Positions 35,570 through 45,492 of a stretch of DNA of 64,000 bases are shown one piece after another (within the stretch, counting starts at the first letter, position 1; the number at the start of each line of letters is the position of its first letter). Source of the stretch: CAZWSX01 sp964636985 (GTDB lineage: Bacteria; Planctomycetota; Planctomycetia; Pirellulales; Pirellulaceae); NCBI GenBank assembly GCA_964636985.1, contig CAZWSX010000001.1, positions 372,001 through 436,000 on the forward strand. Direction: 5' to 3'. The notes beneath the pieces are model-generated. The model had not been told where the DNA came from. It saw only the letters and a program-made list of their open reading frames with translations, and ran no database searches. The translations under genes and the position numbers were made by a program.

Positions 35570-38500
35570 ATGTGGAAATCCAAGTTTCCGTTTTGGTCGG
35601 GCGTGCTGGCGCTTTCGACCAGCCTTTCCGTTGCTGCCTCGAACGCCGCCGAAATCGACTATGCCACGCAGGTGAAGCCGCTGCTGGCCAAACACTGCGG
35701 CGAGTGCCACGGCCCCAAGAAGTCCGAAGCGGAATTGCGGCTGGATGTCCGCTCGAAGGCCTTTGGCAAAGGGGAATCGGGACACCAGGTTATCAAGCCA
35801 GGCGACGGGGCCGGAAGCGAACTGATCGCTCGCATCACCTCGGCCGATACCTCCACACGGATGCCGCCTGAGAAAGACCCCCTCTCAGCAGACGAGATCG
35901 CGATTCTCAAGCAATGGATCGACAGCGGTGCCAAGTGGCCCGACGAGTTAGCAGGTGAACCGCTTGCTAACGCTAAAGAGCATTGGGCGTTCAAGACGCC
36001 CGTTCGCCCTGAGGTTCCGGCCGTTTCCGATCCCGCCTGGTCGCAAACGGCAATCGACCGCTTCATCCGCGCGCGGCTCGACAAGGAGAAGATGTCACCC
36101 TCACCCATGGCCGACAAGACGACGTTGCTGCGTCGCCTTAGTTTAGACCTGATCGGATTGCCGCCGACGCCGCAGGAAATCGACGCGTTCCTGGACGACA
36201 ACAGCGACGACGCCTATGCCAAGCAGGTTGAGCGGTTGCTGAAGAGCCCTCACTACGGCGAGCGCTGGGGACGCCATTGGCTCGATGCCGCTCGCTACGC
36301 CGACTCCGATGGCTACGAGAAGGACAAGTCGCGAGCCGTCTACTTCTATCGCGACTGGGTTGTCAGCGCGCTGAACCGCGACCTTCCGTACGACCAGTTC
36401 ATCATCGAGCAGCTCGCTGGCGACTTGCTGCCCAACGCCACGCAAGACCAGCTGGTGGCAACTGGTTTTCTGCGCAACTCGATGATCAACGAGGAAGGCG
36501 GCATCGACCCCGAACAGTTTCGCATGGAAGCGATGTTCGACCGGATGGACGCGATTGGCAAATCGGTCCTTGGTCTGACGCTCGCTTGCTGCCAGTGCCA
36601 CAACCACAAGTATGACCCGTTCTCGCAAGAGGACTACTACCGGATCTTCGCCTACTTCAACGACACGCACGAAGCCTCGACGCCCGTCTACACCGCTGCG
36701 CAACTAATGCAGCGGGGGGAGATCTTCCGGAAGATCGGCGAGATTGAAAGTGGGCTGCGAGAGACAACGCCCGACTGGGCCGATCGCATGACCCAATGGG
36801 AAGCGGCCGTCACTCGCAACACCGTTCCTTGGAAGGTCGTCAAAGTCGCCAACGAAGGGGAAAACGCTCAGCGATATGTCTACCACGAAGATGGTTCGCA
36901 AATGGCTTGGGGCTACGCTCCAACCAAGTGGGAATCGGCCTTCAAAGGCGAAAGCGATCTGCCGGTCATCACGGCTTTCCAAATCGATCTGCTGAACGAC
37001 GTCAACTTGCCGCTGAACGGTCCGGGCCGCTCGCCTAAGGGCTTGTTCGCGCTCACGGAGTTCAAAGTCGAAGCGATCAACAAAGAAAACCCAAGCGAAC
37101 GCGTCCAGGTCAAGTTCTCGCTGGCGACGGCCGATTTCGGCAACGAGCGCCGGCCGCTCGAAGCGATGTACCACGACAAGTCTGACAAGGAACGAGTGAC
37201 CGGGCCCGTCAGTTACGCGATCGATGGCGACGACTTGACCGCTTGGGGCGTCGACGCCGGACCGGGACGCAGCAATATTCCTCGCCGCGCGGTCTTCGTC
37301 GCTGAGCGTCCGGTCCAGTTCCCCAAGGGTGCGACGTTGATTTTCCGCCTTCGCCAGATGCACGGCGGCTGGAATAGCGACGACAACCAGAACAACAACC
37401 TGGGCCGGTTCCGCTTCAGCGTGACCGATGCGCCAAGCGCAGTCGCGGACCAGGTCCCCGCTAATGTCCAAACGTTGCTGGCGATTCCTCGTGAGAAACG
37501 AACTGAGGCCCAGCAAAAGGCAATCTTCTCGTACTGGCTTACGACCGTTCCCCAGTGGAGCGAGCAGGCCAAACAAATCGAAGAGTTGTGGAAGACCCAT
37601 CCGCCCGCCGAATCGCAACTGACGATGGCTGCCCGCGAGAAATCGCGCGACACCTTCGTGCTCAAGCGAGGCGACTTCCTCAAGCCAGGCAAGAACGTCA
37701 GCATGGGCGTTCCCGCGGCGCTTCATGAACTGCAAGCAACGCCCGAGCAGAATCGTCTCACGTTTGCCCGTTGGGCGGTCGATCGGCGTTCGCCGACTGC
37801 CGCCCGCGCGATGGTGAACCGGATCTGGCAAGCTTATTTCGGCACGGGGTTCGTCAGCAGTTCCGAAGACTTGGGCCGACAGTGCGAGGCGCCTTCGCAT
37901 CCGGAACTCTTCGACTGGCTCGCCGTCGAATTCATGGAAAAAGGTTGGAGCCTCAAACAGCTCCATCGGACGATCGTCAACACTGCCACGTACAAGCAAT
38001 CGTCGAAGGTGTCGGACGAGGCCCTTGTAAAGGATCCTTACAACCGCTTGTTGGCGCGTGGTTCGCGATTGCGAGTGGAAGCGGAAGTTGTTCGCGATAT
38101 CACGCTGGCCGCGAGTGGCCTGCTCAATCCCGAAGTCGGCGGACCGCCGGTCTTCCCCCCTGCCCCGGCGTTTTTGTTCCAACCGCCCGTCAGCTACGGC
38201 CCTAAGGTGTGGAACGAAGAAATGGGGGCCAATCGCTACCGTCGCGGCATTTACACGTTCCGTTTCCGCAGCGTGCCGTACCCTGTCTTCACCAACTTCG
38301 ACACGCCCAACGGCGACGCCAGTTGCGTGAAACGGCCGCGCTCGAACACGCCGCTTCAAGCGTTGACGTCGCTAAACGAACCGCTGTTCCTGGAGTGCGC
38401 CCGAGCACTCGCGATGAAGGCGCTCAACGAAGGTGGTGCCGACGATGGCGAAAAGATTGCCTACGCATTCCGTCGCTGCACGGGCCGTTTGCCTAGCGAA

Positions 38501-38704
38501 CGGGAACAATCGGTGTTGCTGGGCCTTTTGAAAAATCAAACCGAAAGATTTGCTCAGCCCGATGCGAAGCCGTGGGATCTCGCGGCAAACGATCCGGCCA
38601 ATCCGCCGGCGCTTCCCAATGGCGTGTCGCCCGCGCAAGCCGCGGGCTGGACCGCCGTTGCCCGCGTGATGCTGAACCTCGACGAAACAATCACCAAGGA
38701 GTAA
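35570..38704 (+). CDS. PVC-type cytochrome plus DUF1549/DUF1553 protein
   Basis: This 1044-residue exported protein has a signal peptide (LSTSLSVAASNAAE), then a Planctomycete cytochrome C domain with one haem site CGECHGPKK (about residues 45-50) and the RMPPEKDPLS ligand region. DUF1549 (AIDRFIRARLDKEKMSP, LIGLPPTPQEIDAFL, GERWGRHWLDAARYADSDGYEKDK) and a DUF1553 C-terminal domain (RWAVDRRSPTAARAMVNRIWQAYFG, SEDLGRQCEAPSHPELFDWLA, KRPRSNTPLQALTSLNEP) follow. This family is strongly expanded in Planctomycetes and is genetically coupled to DUF1501 proteins, as here (3-base gap to the next gene). A role in periplasmic polysaccharide oxidation or degradation is suspected but unproven. Confidence 0.93.
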   Translation: MWKSKFPFWSGVLALSTSLSVAASNAAEIDYATQVKPLLAKHCGECHGPKKSEAELRLDVRSKAFGKGESGHQVIKPGDGAGSELIARITSADTSTRMPPEKDPLSADEIAILKQWIDSGAKWPDELAGEPLANAKEHWAFKTPVRPEVPAVSDPAWSQTAIDRFIRARLDKEKMSPSPMADKTTLLRRLSLDLIGLPPTPQEIDAFLDDNSDDAYAKQVERLLKSPHYGERWGRHWLDAARYADSDGYEKDKSRAVYFYRDWVVSALNRDLPYDQFIIEQLAGDLLPNATQDQLVATGFLRNSMINEEGGIDPEQFRMEAMFDRMDAIGKSVLGLTLACCQCHNHKYDPFSQEDYYRIFAYFNDTHEASTPVYTAAQLMQRGEIFRKIGEIESGLRETTPDWADRMTQWEAAVTRNTVPWKVVKVANEGENAQRYVYHEDGSQMAWGYAPTKWESAFKGESDLPVITAFQIDLLNDVNLPLNGPGRSPKGLFALTEFKVEAINKENPSERVQVKFSLATADFGNERRPLEAMYHDKSDKERVTGPVSYAIDGDDLTAWGVDAGPGRSNIPRRAVFVAERPVQFPKGATLIFRLRQMHGGWNSDDNQNNNLGRFRFSVTDAPSAVADQVPANVQTLLAIPREKRTEAQQKAIFSYWLTTVPQWSEQAKQIEELWKTHPPAESQLTMAAREKSRDTFVLKRGDFLKPGKNVSMGVPAALHELQATPEQNRLTFARWAVDRRSPTAARAMVNRIWQAYFGTGFVSSSEDLGRQCEAPSHPELFDWLAVEFMEKGWSLKQLHRTIVNTATYKQSSKVSDEALVKDPYNRLLARGSRLRVEAEVVRDITLAASGLLNPEVGGPPVFPPAPAFLFQPPVSYGPKVWNEEMGANRYRRGIYTFRFRSVPYPVFTNFDTPNGDASCVKRPRSNTPLQALTSLNEPLFLECARALAMKALNEGGADDGEKIAYAFRRCTGRLPSEREQSVLLGLLKNQTERFAQPDAKPWDLAANDPANPPALPNGVSPAQAAGWTAVARVMLNLDETITKE

Positions 38705-38707
38705 CCG

Positions 38708-40141
<1,434 letters not shown>

Positions 40142-40161
40142 CCGCGTTCGCCAGAACGCGG
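40142..40161. terminator. Hairpin after the DUF1549/DUF1501 operon
   Basis: A perfect 8-base stem, CCGCGTTC/GAACGCGG, with loop GCCA begins right after the DUF1501 stop codon. There is no T-run, so intrinsic termination is only plausible. Confidence 0.5.
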
Positions 40162-40207
40162 AAGGTTGGCATGACTTCCCCCCATCCCGCGCTCTTGGCG
40201 GGTATAG

Positions 40208-40846
40208 CTACGGCGGGGTTTGCTCAGTCGACGTTGCGTCTATGCCGTTGCCTTGCCACCAATTCGCAACCACGGTGATCAACGTCGCGACGATCGCCGC
40301 CAGTGGCAGTGTTAACAGTCCCGCCGCCGACACGTACGCCGTGAGCGAGCCGTTCTTGGCCATCGCCCGTTGGTACGACGGGTATCCGCTTAACGCCCAA
40401 ACCGTTAGTCCGACAATTCCGATCGTGGCTAGCGACAGAAAAATCCACCATTTGGCGCGAGCGCGATCCATCGCCCAACCGTACATAGCTGCTGGAACGA
40501 GCCCGGTGAGAGCCAGCATGGAGATGGCATCAATGGGTCTGCCAGATTTCGGAACCCACCTCGCTGCCCAACCGCAGAGCGGCAGAAGTCCTACGACGGC
40601 CATCCCATATTCGTCGCCGGGATGATGGATGGAGTATCGAGCAGCGATAAACCACGCCGCGGGAAAGGCACCGATGTAAATCCACCGAGCGGGGCGCTCG
40701 AAAGTGGTCTTGCTCGCCAGATACATCAAAGCGAACGGAACGATCAGCGGCAGCGTTTCAAGCCAGCGAAAGCCGATCGCCGCGACGACAATCGCCGCGG
40801 CGAACTCCAGAAGCGACCATTGATTTTGGCGCAGAGGTTGTGCCAC
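40208..40846 (-). CDS. Multi-pass membrane protein, third gene of the BlaI/M56 operon
   Basis: This 212-residue protein is very hydrophobic, with about six membrane helices and no family motif I know. The start is GTG 40846, 16 bases past the end of the M56 peptidase gene, so it is most likely the last gene of the blaI operon and may be a component or target of that signalling unit. Confidence 0.6.
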   Translation of the reverse strand: MAQPLRQNQWSLLEFAAAIVVAAIGFRWLETLPLIVPFALMYLASKTTFERPARWIYIGAFPAAWFIAARYSIHHPGDEYGMAVVGLLPLCGWAARWVPKSGRPIDAISMLALTGLVPAAMYGWAMDRARAKWWIFLSLATIGIVGLTVWALSGYPSYQRAMAKNGSLTAYVSAAGLLTLPLAAIVATLITVVANWWQGNGIDATSTEQTPP

Positions 40847-40862
40847 TTATATGTTTCCGCGG

Positions 40863-42863
40863 CTACTTATTGCCTTCCTCGCTGTTGGCCTTCTCGGCCG
40901 CAGCCCGCAGTTCGGGATCTTCGTCGGCCAGCGCCTTTTCGATCACGAACTTACCCGCCTCGCCGCCGATTTGTTTGGCGGCTTTCACGACTGCGAAGCG
41001 TGATTCCTTCCCTGCCTTCTTGAACGCAATCGCGATCACCGCGTAGCCGGCTTCCTTGCGCTTCACGGCCAATTCGACCGCTTTGGCGACGTTTTTGTCT
41101 TCGGCACTCTTGGCGATGGCATACAGGACCAGGACGCCGTCGTCTCCTTCGGTTTTGTCGCCGAATTCGAGGATCGTTTGTGCGAACGTCTCGTCGTCCT
41201 TCTTCGCATCGGCAATCACCGCCAGGAACGTCAGCTTCGACTTAGTATCCATCTTGAGGCCGAGGAGCGTTTTCAGCAGTTCCTCGTCGGCATCCTTGGC
41301 CATGCCGGCGAAGACGATCAGGCGGTCGTAACTGGGCTTCTTGTTCAACTCTTCGGCAAGGAAACACCTGTCCTTGGTGTTGAGCCCTTCGTAGCCCAAA
41401 GCAATGGCCGGGATGCCCAGATCGCCCATCTCGCAAATTGCGGCCAGAGCCTTGCGCCGGACCGACTCGTGTTTGGTCTCTTTGGAGATCAAACCCAGTG
41501 TCAAAAGTTGCTCTTCACTGCCGAGTTTGCCGATGCTCTCGATCACCGAGAGCTGATCGCTCTCCTTTTCGCTGTGGAACTTGGCAGCGAGCGCCTTGAG
41601 CTCGTCGCTGAGTTTAGAAGGGTCTTCGCGAAGTTCCTTGAGCGCGGCGACGCGCCCTTCGATTTCGCTCTTCAGCGATTGGCCGCGTTCTTTCAGCTTT
41701 TCGATATCGCCTTTGAGCGATTCCAGCTGCGAATCGAGGTTCTTCATCTGCTCGTGCACGGTTTGCACGACGGCAGGAGGATCGGCCGCCTTGGCGACCA
41801 GATCGAAACGGATCATTGGTACCAGGGCCAATAGCGCGGCTGATACCACCATCAGTTGTTGGTTCATTCGAGAGTCCTTGAGAGTGCCAGGAGAAAGCAA
41901 ACGACGAACACGAACAACCAGCGGATGGGCGTGCGCGCAGTGCCCGGCCACCGGATAGGTCGAAAGGGGAAATGCCCAACGGGGTGAATTGGTTTTTTGG
42001 ATTTCGATCAGCGCCAGCAGCGCCGCCAGGTAATCGGCTTTGGCCGCTTCGTCCGGCGTGGCATCGGCATCGCAGAGCCATTCGCCGGCAGCGTCGAAGG
42101 TTTGCACCGCCCACCAGGCGGCCGGGTTGAACCATTGCGGTAAGGCGAGGAGCCGGACGAGCCAAGACTTCCACACATCGCCGCGGCGCCAGTGGGACAA
42201 TTCGTGCCGGGCAATCGCCTGTTGCTGATCGTCGGTAATCGAATGCCAGAAGGCGCGCGGTGTCCAAAACTCATAGCCGCGCGGGAACAAACAAAGCATG
42301 GGCCCGGCAATGCGAGTGAATTGCAACGGTAACGTGGATGGGCCGTTTAGGTCCTGAACCAGACTTCGCCACCGTCGTCGCGGAGCATCGTCGGCGAGTT
42401 GCCGCCTCGTCATCAGCCATGTTGCGAGATAGATAAGTCCGTAGCTGGCTCCGCAAGCGAGTAAGCCGTACAACCAGACGCGCAACACTGTTTGAGGAAC
42501 GTCAGGCCAGGCAAGGTGCTGGGGGTGCGACGAGATCGAAGTCGTTGACGCATCGACGAACTCAGGACCGGCCGCCTGATCTGAAGTTACGACTGAGTGG
42601 TGGACAGGAGAGGACGATTGCGACGGGGCGTTGGCATGGGTTTCGTGCGCGGGGATCGCTGCGTGCCACGGCGAACTGTACCAAGGAATGGCAATCACCA
42701 TCGGCGCGAATGCCCAGCCGGGCAACAACGCTAAAACACTCGCAGCACGGTGAACGCGCGGCGAAGTGATGCGAAGGCGCCACAGCAAGAATCGCACAAT
42801 GAGCACCGCAATCGTGACGGCAATTGTCGTCCGCAGGAGCGTCGCCGCGAGGAACGTTGTCAT
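40863..42863 (-). CDS. M56 family (BlaR1-like) membrane metallopeptidase with HEAT-like C-terminus
   Basis: This 666-residue protein has N-terminal membrane helices (residues 1-65 and about 120-150), then the zinc motif HELSHWRRGD at about residues 220-229 (HExxH) and WAVQTFDAAGEWLCDADA, typical of BlaR1/MecR1-type M56 peptidases. Another membrane segment follows near 330. The C-terminal half is extracytoplasmic: a coiled coil (about 345-400) followed by repeated helical HEAT-like units. It has no penicillin-binding sensor domain. In the family, peptidase activation leads to loss of BlaI repression. The start overlaps the stop of blaI (ATGA, 42860-42863). Confidence 0.85.
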   Translation of the reverse strand: MTTFLAATLLRTTIAVTIAVLIVRFLLWRLRITSPRVHRAASVLALLPGWAFAPMVIAIPWYSSPWHAAIPAHETHANAPSQSSSPVHHSVVTSDQAAGPEFVDASTTSISSHPQHLAWPDVPQTVLRVWLYGLLACGASYGLIYLATWLMTRRQLADDAPRRRWRSLVQDLNGPSTLPLQFTRIAGPMLCLFPRGYEFWTPRAFWHSITDDQQQAIARHELSHWRRGDVWKSWLVRLLALPQWFNPAAWWAVQTFDAAGEWLCDADATPDEAAKADYLAALLALIEIQKTNSPRWAFPLSTYPVAGHCAHAHPLVVRVRRLLSPGTLKDSRMNQQLMVVSAALLALVPMIRFDLVAKAADPPAVVQTVHEQMKNLDSQLESLKGDIEKLKERGQSLKSEIEGRVAALKELREDPSKLSDELKALAAKFHSEKESDQLSVIESIGKLGSEEQLLTLGLISKETKHESVRRKALAAICEMGDLGIPAIALGYEGLNTKDRCFLAEELNKKPSYDRLIVFAGMAKDADEELLKTLLGLKMDTKSKLTFLAVIADAKKDDETFAQTILEFGDKTEGDDGVLVLYAIAKSAEDKNVAKAVELAVKRKEAGYAVIAIAFKKAGKESRFAVVKAAKQIGGEAGKFVIEKALADEDPELRAAAEKANSEEGNK

Positions 42864-43297
42864 TTTTTCGGCTCCGACTTGCGTGCTGTGTTGTTGCGTG
42901 CCTTTTCCGCCTCGGCGATCAGCCGCTTCATCTCGGCCAGGTCGTCGGCCGTGAGGCTCGGCGTTTGAATCAGATGGGCAAACAGCGGCACCACGCCGCT
43001 TACCTTCTCAAGCAGCAAATCGAGCAAGGGAGCGCTGACGTCGCCTGGATTAATCGCCGCTCGGTATTTCGCCGGGCGATCGCTGGTCTTGGCGACAACT
43101 TGTTTTTCGACGAGCCGCTCAAGCCGCGTTTGCACCGTCGTGTAGCCGATTTTGGGCCCGCGAAGGCACATCTCCTCGTGGGCCTCGGAAAGAGCCAGCG
43201 GCCCTTTCTCCCACAGCATCTGGACGACGCTGATCTCCCCTTCGGTGAGCTTCTGCTCGACCTTGTCGTCCGCAGGCGATTTCTTCTTCGCGTTCAT
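42860..43297 (-). CDS. BlaI/MecI/CopY family transcriptional repressor
   Basis: This 145-residue protein has a winged helix-turn-helix domain: LTEGEISVVQMLWEKGPLALSEAHEEM, then GYTTVQTRLERLVEKQVVAKTSDRPAKYRAAI, as in BlaI and MecI. The C-terminal dimerisation helices follow (LLDLLLEKVSGVVPLFAHLI). It is predicted to bind its own promoter as dimers, keeping the blaI-M56 operon off until the M56 peptidase signals. Two excellent operators overlap the promoter just upstream. The gene ends in a 4-base overlap with the M56 gene. Confidence 0.93.
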   Translation of the reverse strand: MNAKKKSPADDKVEQKLTEGEISVVQMLWEKGPLALSEAHEEMCLRGPKIGYTTVQTRLERLVEKQVVAKTSDRPAKYRAAINPGDVSAPLLDLLLEKVSGVVPLFAHLIQTPSLTADDLAEMKRLIAEAEKARNNTARKSEPKK

Positions 43298-43308
43298 GGG
43301 AGGCCTTT

Positions 43309-43347
43309 TACTACTGATGTCGTAATTATTTTACGACAGACGTAGTA
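43309..43347 (-). promoter_or_regulatory. Double BlaI operator over the blaI promoter
   Basis: Two 16-base dyads of the form TACnACnnnnGTnGTA are seen: TACTACTGATGTCGTA (43309-43324) and TACGACAGACGTAGTA (43332-43347). They mirror each other about 43328, with outer arms TTTACTAC/GTAGTAAA and inner arms TGTCGTAA/TTACGACA. The half-site TACTAC/GTAGTA matches the known BlaI/MecI consensus. One lies in the promoter spacer and one over the likely start point, so both would block transcription. Confidence 0.9.
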
Positions 43348-43356
43348 AATGGTCAA
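43328..43356 (-). promoter_or_regulatory. Sigma-70-type promoter of the blaI operon
   Basis: On the minus strand, TTGACC (43356-43351) is separated by exactly 17 bases from TAAAAT (43333-43328). Transcription would begin near 43320, about 20 bases before the blaI ATG at 43297. The BlaI dyads occupy the spacer and the start site. Confidence 0.8.
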
Positions 43357-43386
43357 GCAAAGAAATCGAAAGTTTTTTCGCGAAGC

Positions 43387-45387
43387 TTAAAGAGCGGAGC
43401 GAGGATTCCGCATCCAGTAGAAACGGCCATTTTCGGCCCCGCCGAGAAAATCGGGGACGCCGTCGCCATCGAAATCGACCGTGGTCGGGCTTACATCGTG
43501 CCCTTCGATGTTCTGTCCCGAGAGCGTCCCCTGCCGCTCGAAAAGCGACATGCCGGAATCGCGTCCCAGTCCGCGATAAAAATCGGCGCTGGTCGAATTC
43601 AAGAGCAAATCGAGTTCGCCGTCGCCATCCCAGTCGACCACGTGCAGCTTGCGGCGGCCGCTGGCGCCCGCCTGGCGACTGTTCAATTGCATCGGCTTGC
43701 CATCAGAGTTGCAAAAGATTCTTTGCGGAGCGAGCAGCAACAACTTGTCATCTTGCTTGGAACGCGCGAACCACGCCCAATACCCCTCTGTGTCGAGCAT
43801 CGCCAGGTCAGGCAAGCCATCGTCGTTGAAATCATGAACCACCGGCGTCGTTCGCCATTGCGTAACGAGTTCCTTTTCTTTAGGACGTCTCCACGTCCAC
43901 TGAGGTCTAGGCCCGACTTCGGTGGGCCACTCGACTTCGACGGCTTGCGCCGCTGCAAACTTGGGCTCAGTTTTCGTACCGATATTCTGAAGCCACTCAA
44001 CCTTACCCAAGATCGAGTTGTAAACAATGTCAATCAGCCCATCGCCATCCCAGTCGGCGACGTTGAGCGTGGTGTAACCCCACTTCGCTTCAGCAGGGCC
44101 TTGAACGCTCCCGTTCCGGCCGGCCATGACGCGGAAGACTTTGTCGCCTGCGGTGATCTTCTTCGGCGCCGCCCATTTCGGCTTGGCGACTTTGGGGCCG
44201 CTTAGGTTCTCGAAGAACTCGATATACCCAGCTGTGTTGCCGCTGACGATGTCGGTATCGCCGTCGCCATCGAGATCGCAGCCACACGGAGTGGCCAGCG
44301 CGCCGCACTTGAGCGTGTCTGCCTCTTGTTGAAAATACCGCGGGGCTAAGAATGTAGGAGTTCTGCCCTGCTCCGCCAATTTCGGCGAGACGTTTTCAGC
44401 CGTCACATTTTCAACGAGCGCAACGCGTCCATCTTCGTCACCCACAATCAAATCGAAGTCGCCGTCGCGATCCCAATCGAACGCAACCGGCACAATCATT
44501 TGCAGGTCCATCACCAGTGGCGAACCATCGGCCTGCCGAAGTCGCTGCACCTTGGCATAGCGCGGTTCCGTGCGCGTGCCGACGTTCTCGAAGTAATTGA
44601 AGCCATCCAGGAACTCGCCGCAGAGCAAGTCGAGATCCCCATCGCCATCAAAATCGGCGAAGTTAGGCGAAGGGCAACCGAACGTGTCGATTGGCTCTCC
44701 TTCCGCTTCCAACGTCACGTAAGGTTCGTACTTCGGCGACTCGGTCGTTCCGGTGTTGCGATGAAGTAAGACGAATCCGTGGAGCGGACCGGCTGTCCAA
44801 TTCCCGACCCTGTCGAAGGCATCGTCCCAGCCGTATTCGCTCCAGTCTTCGACGCCGGTGAGCAGGTCGAGCTTGCCATCGCCGTCGTAGTCGACGTATT
44901 TGAATTGAACGTGCCGCACGCCCGGACCTTTGGTGTACTCCCACTTGGGTTTGTAGAAACCAGCGGCGATCGAAAGCGCCTCGCGGTCGGCAACTCCCTT
45001 CTTCGCGAAGTCAGGGTAGCGAAAACCCGGCGACAGGACATGGAGTTTCCCGTCGACGTAACTGGGCGTGATGTACGGGACCGTCGTGCTAAGCAGCTTG
45101 CCCGGTTTGAAGACCGGAAACTTGTTCTGCGCGGTATCGCCGGTCGAGTTCTCGAACAGCCAAACGCCTTTGGATGGCTTGTCGTGGCACGACACGATCA
45201 AATCGAAGTCGCCATCGCCATCGGCGTCGCAAGGAACCGGCCACGCCCACAGGCCGACGCCGAGGTCGACAACGAGGCCGGGGTTGTTGTAGGACAAGAG
45301 TTCCAGTTCGCCAGCGGCGACGTGGTTTGCTTCACACAGCGCAAGCATGCCGGCCAGGATGAGCAGAATAGGAAGTCGCATCGTCAT
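43387..45387 (-). CDS. FG-GAP/VCBS-repeat exported protein
   Basis: This 666-residue protein has a signal peptide (MRLPILLILAGMLALCEANHVAAG) and many Asp-rich repeats of the FG-GAP type: DADGDGDFDLIVSC, DYDGDGKLDLLTG, DFDGDGDLDLLCG, DWDRDGDFDLIVGD, DLDGDGDTDIVSG, DWDGDGLIDIVYN, DWDGDGELDLLLN and DFDGDGVPDFLGG. Each DxDxDG loop binds calcium, and the set folds as a beta-propeller (about seven blades), as in integrin-alpha-like bacterial surface proteins. Ligand unknown, perhaps a polysaccharide or envelope partner. No operon partner is close. Confidence 0.9.
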   Translation of the reverse strand: MTMRLPILLILAGMLALCEANHVAAGELELLSYNNPGLVVDLGVGLWAWPVPCDADGDGDFDLIVSCHDKPSKGVWLFENSTGDTAQNKFPVFKPGKLLSTTVPYITPSYVDGKLHVLSPGFRYPDFAKKGVADREALSIAAGFYKPKWEYTKGPGVRHVQFKYVDYDGDGKLDLLTGVEDWSEYGWDDAFDRVGNWTAGPLHGFVLLHRNTGTTESPKYEPYVTLEAEGEPIDTFGCPSPNFADFDGDGDLDLLCGEFLDGFNYFENVGTRTEPRYAKVQRLRQADGSPLVMDLQMIVPVAFDWDRDGDFDLIVGDEDGRVALVENVTAENVSPKLAEQGRTPTFLAPRYFQQEADTLKCGALATPCGCDLDGDGDTDIVSGNTAGYIEFFENLSGPKVAKPKWAAPKKITAGDKVFRVMAGRNGSVQGPAEAKWGYTTLNVADWDGDGLIDIVYNSILGKVEWLQNIGTKTEPKFAAAQAVEVEWPTEVGPRPQWTWRRPKEKELVTQWRTTPVVHDFNDDGLPDLAMLDTEGYWAWFARSKQDDKLLLLAPQRIFCNSDGKPMQLNSRQAGASGRRKLHVVDWDGDGELDLLLNSTSADFYRGLGRDSGMSLFERQGTLSGQNIEGHDVSPTTVDFDGDGVPDFLGGAENGRFYWMRNPRSAL

Positions 45388-45421
45388 CTCTGGCTTCTCG
45401 ACCTCTCCTGACTTGCCAACC

Positions 45422-45455
45422 CAACCTCGGACGGACAGGATTGTCCGTCCTACTT
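45422..45455 (-). repeat. Dispersed palindromic repeat, copy A
   Basis: On the minus strand this intergenic unit reads AAGTAGGACGGACA, ATCC, TGTCCGTCC, then GAGGTTG. It matches copy B at 62322-62355 in 33 of 34 positions, the difference being G for A near the end. The core is an inverted repeat GGACGGACA/TGTCCGTCC with a 4-base centre. Confidence 0.85.
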
Positions 45456-45492
45456 TCTTTTTCCCTCTCCGTGCCCTCCGTGGTGAAAATTC

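Noticed and set aside
36704..38359. 551-codon minus-strand frame within the DUF1549/1553 gene
   Set aside because: It is a shadow of a confidently identified gene; the translation has repeated Arg/Val and no domain.
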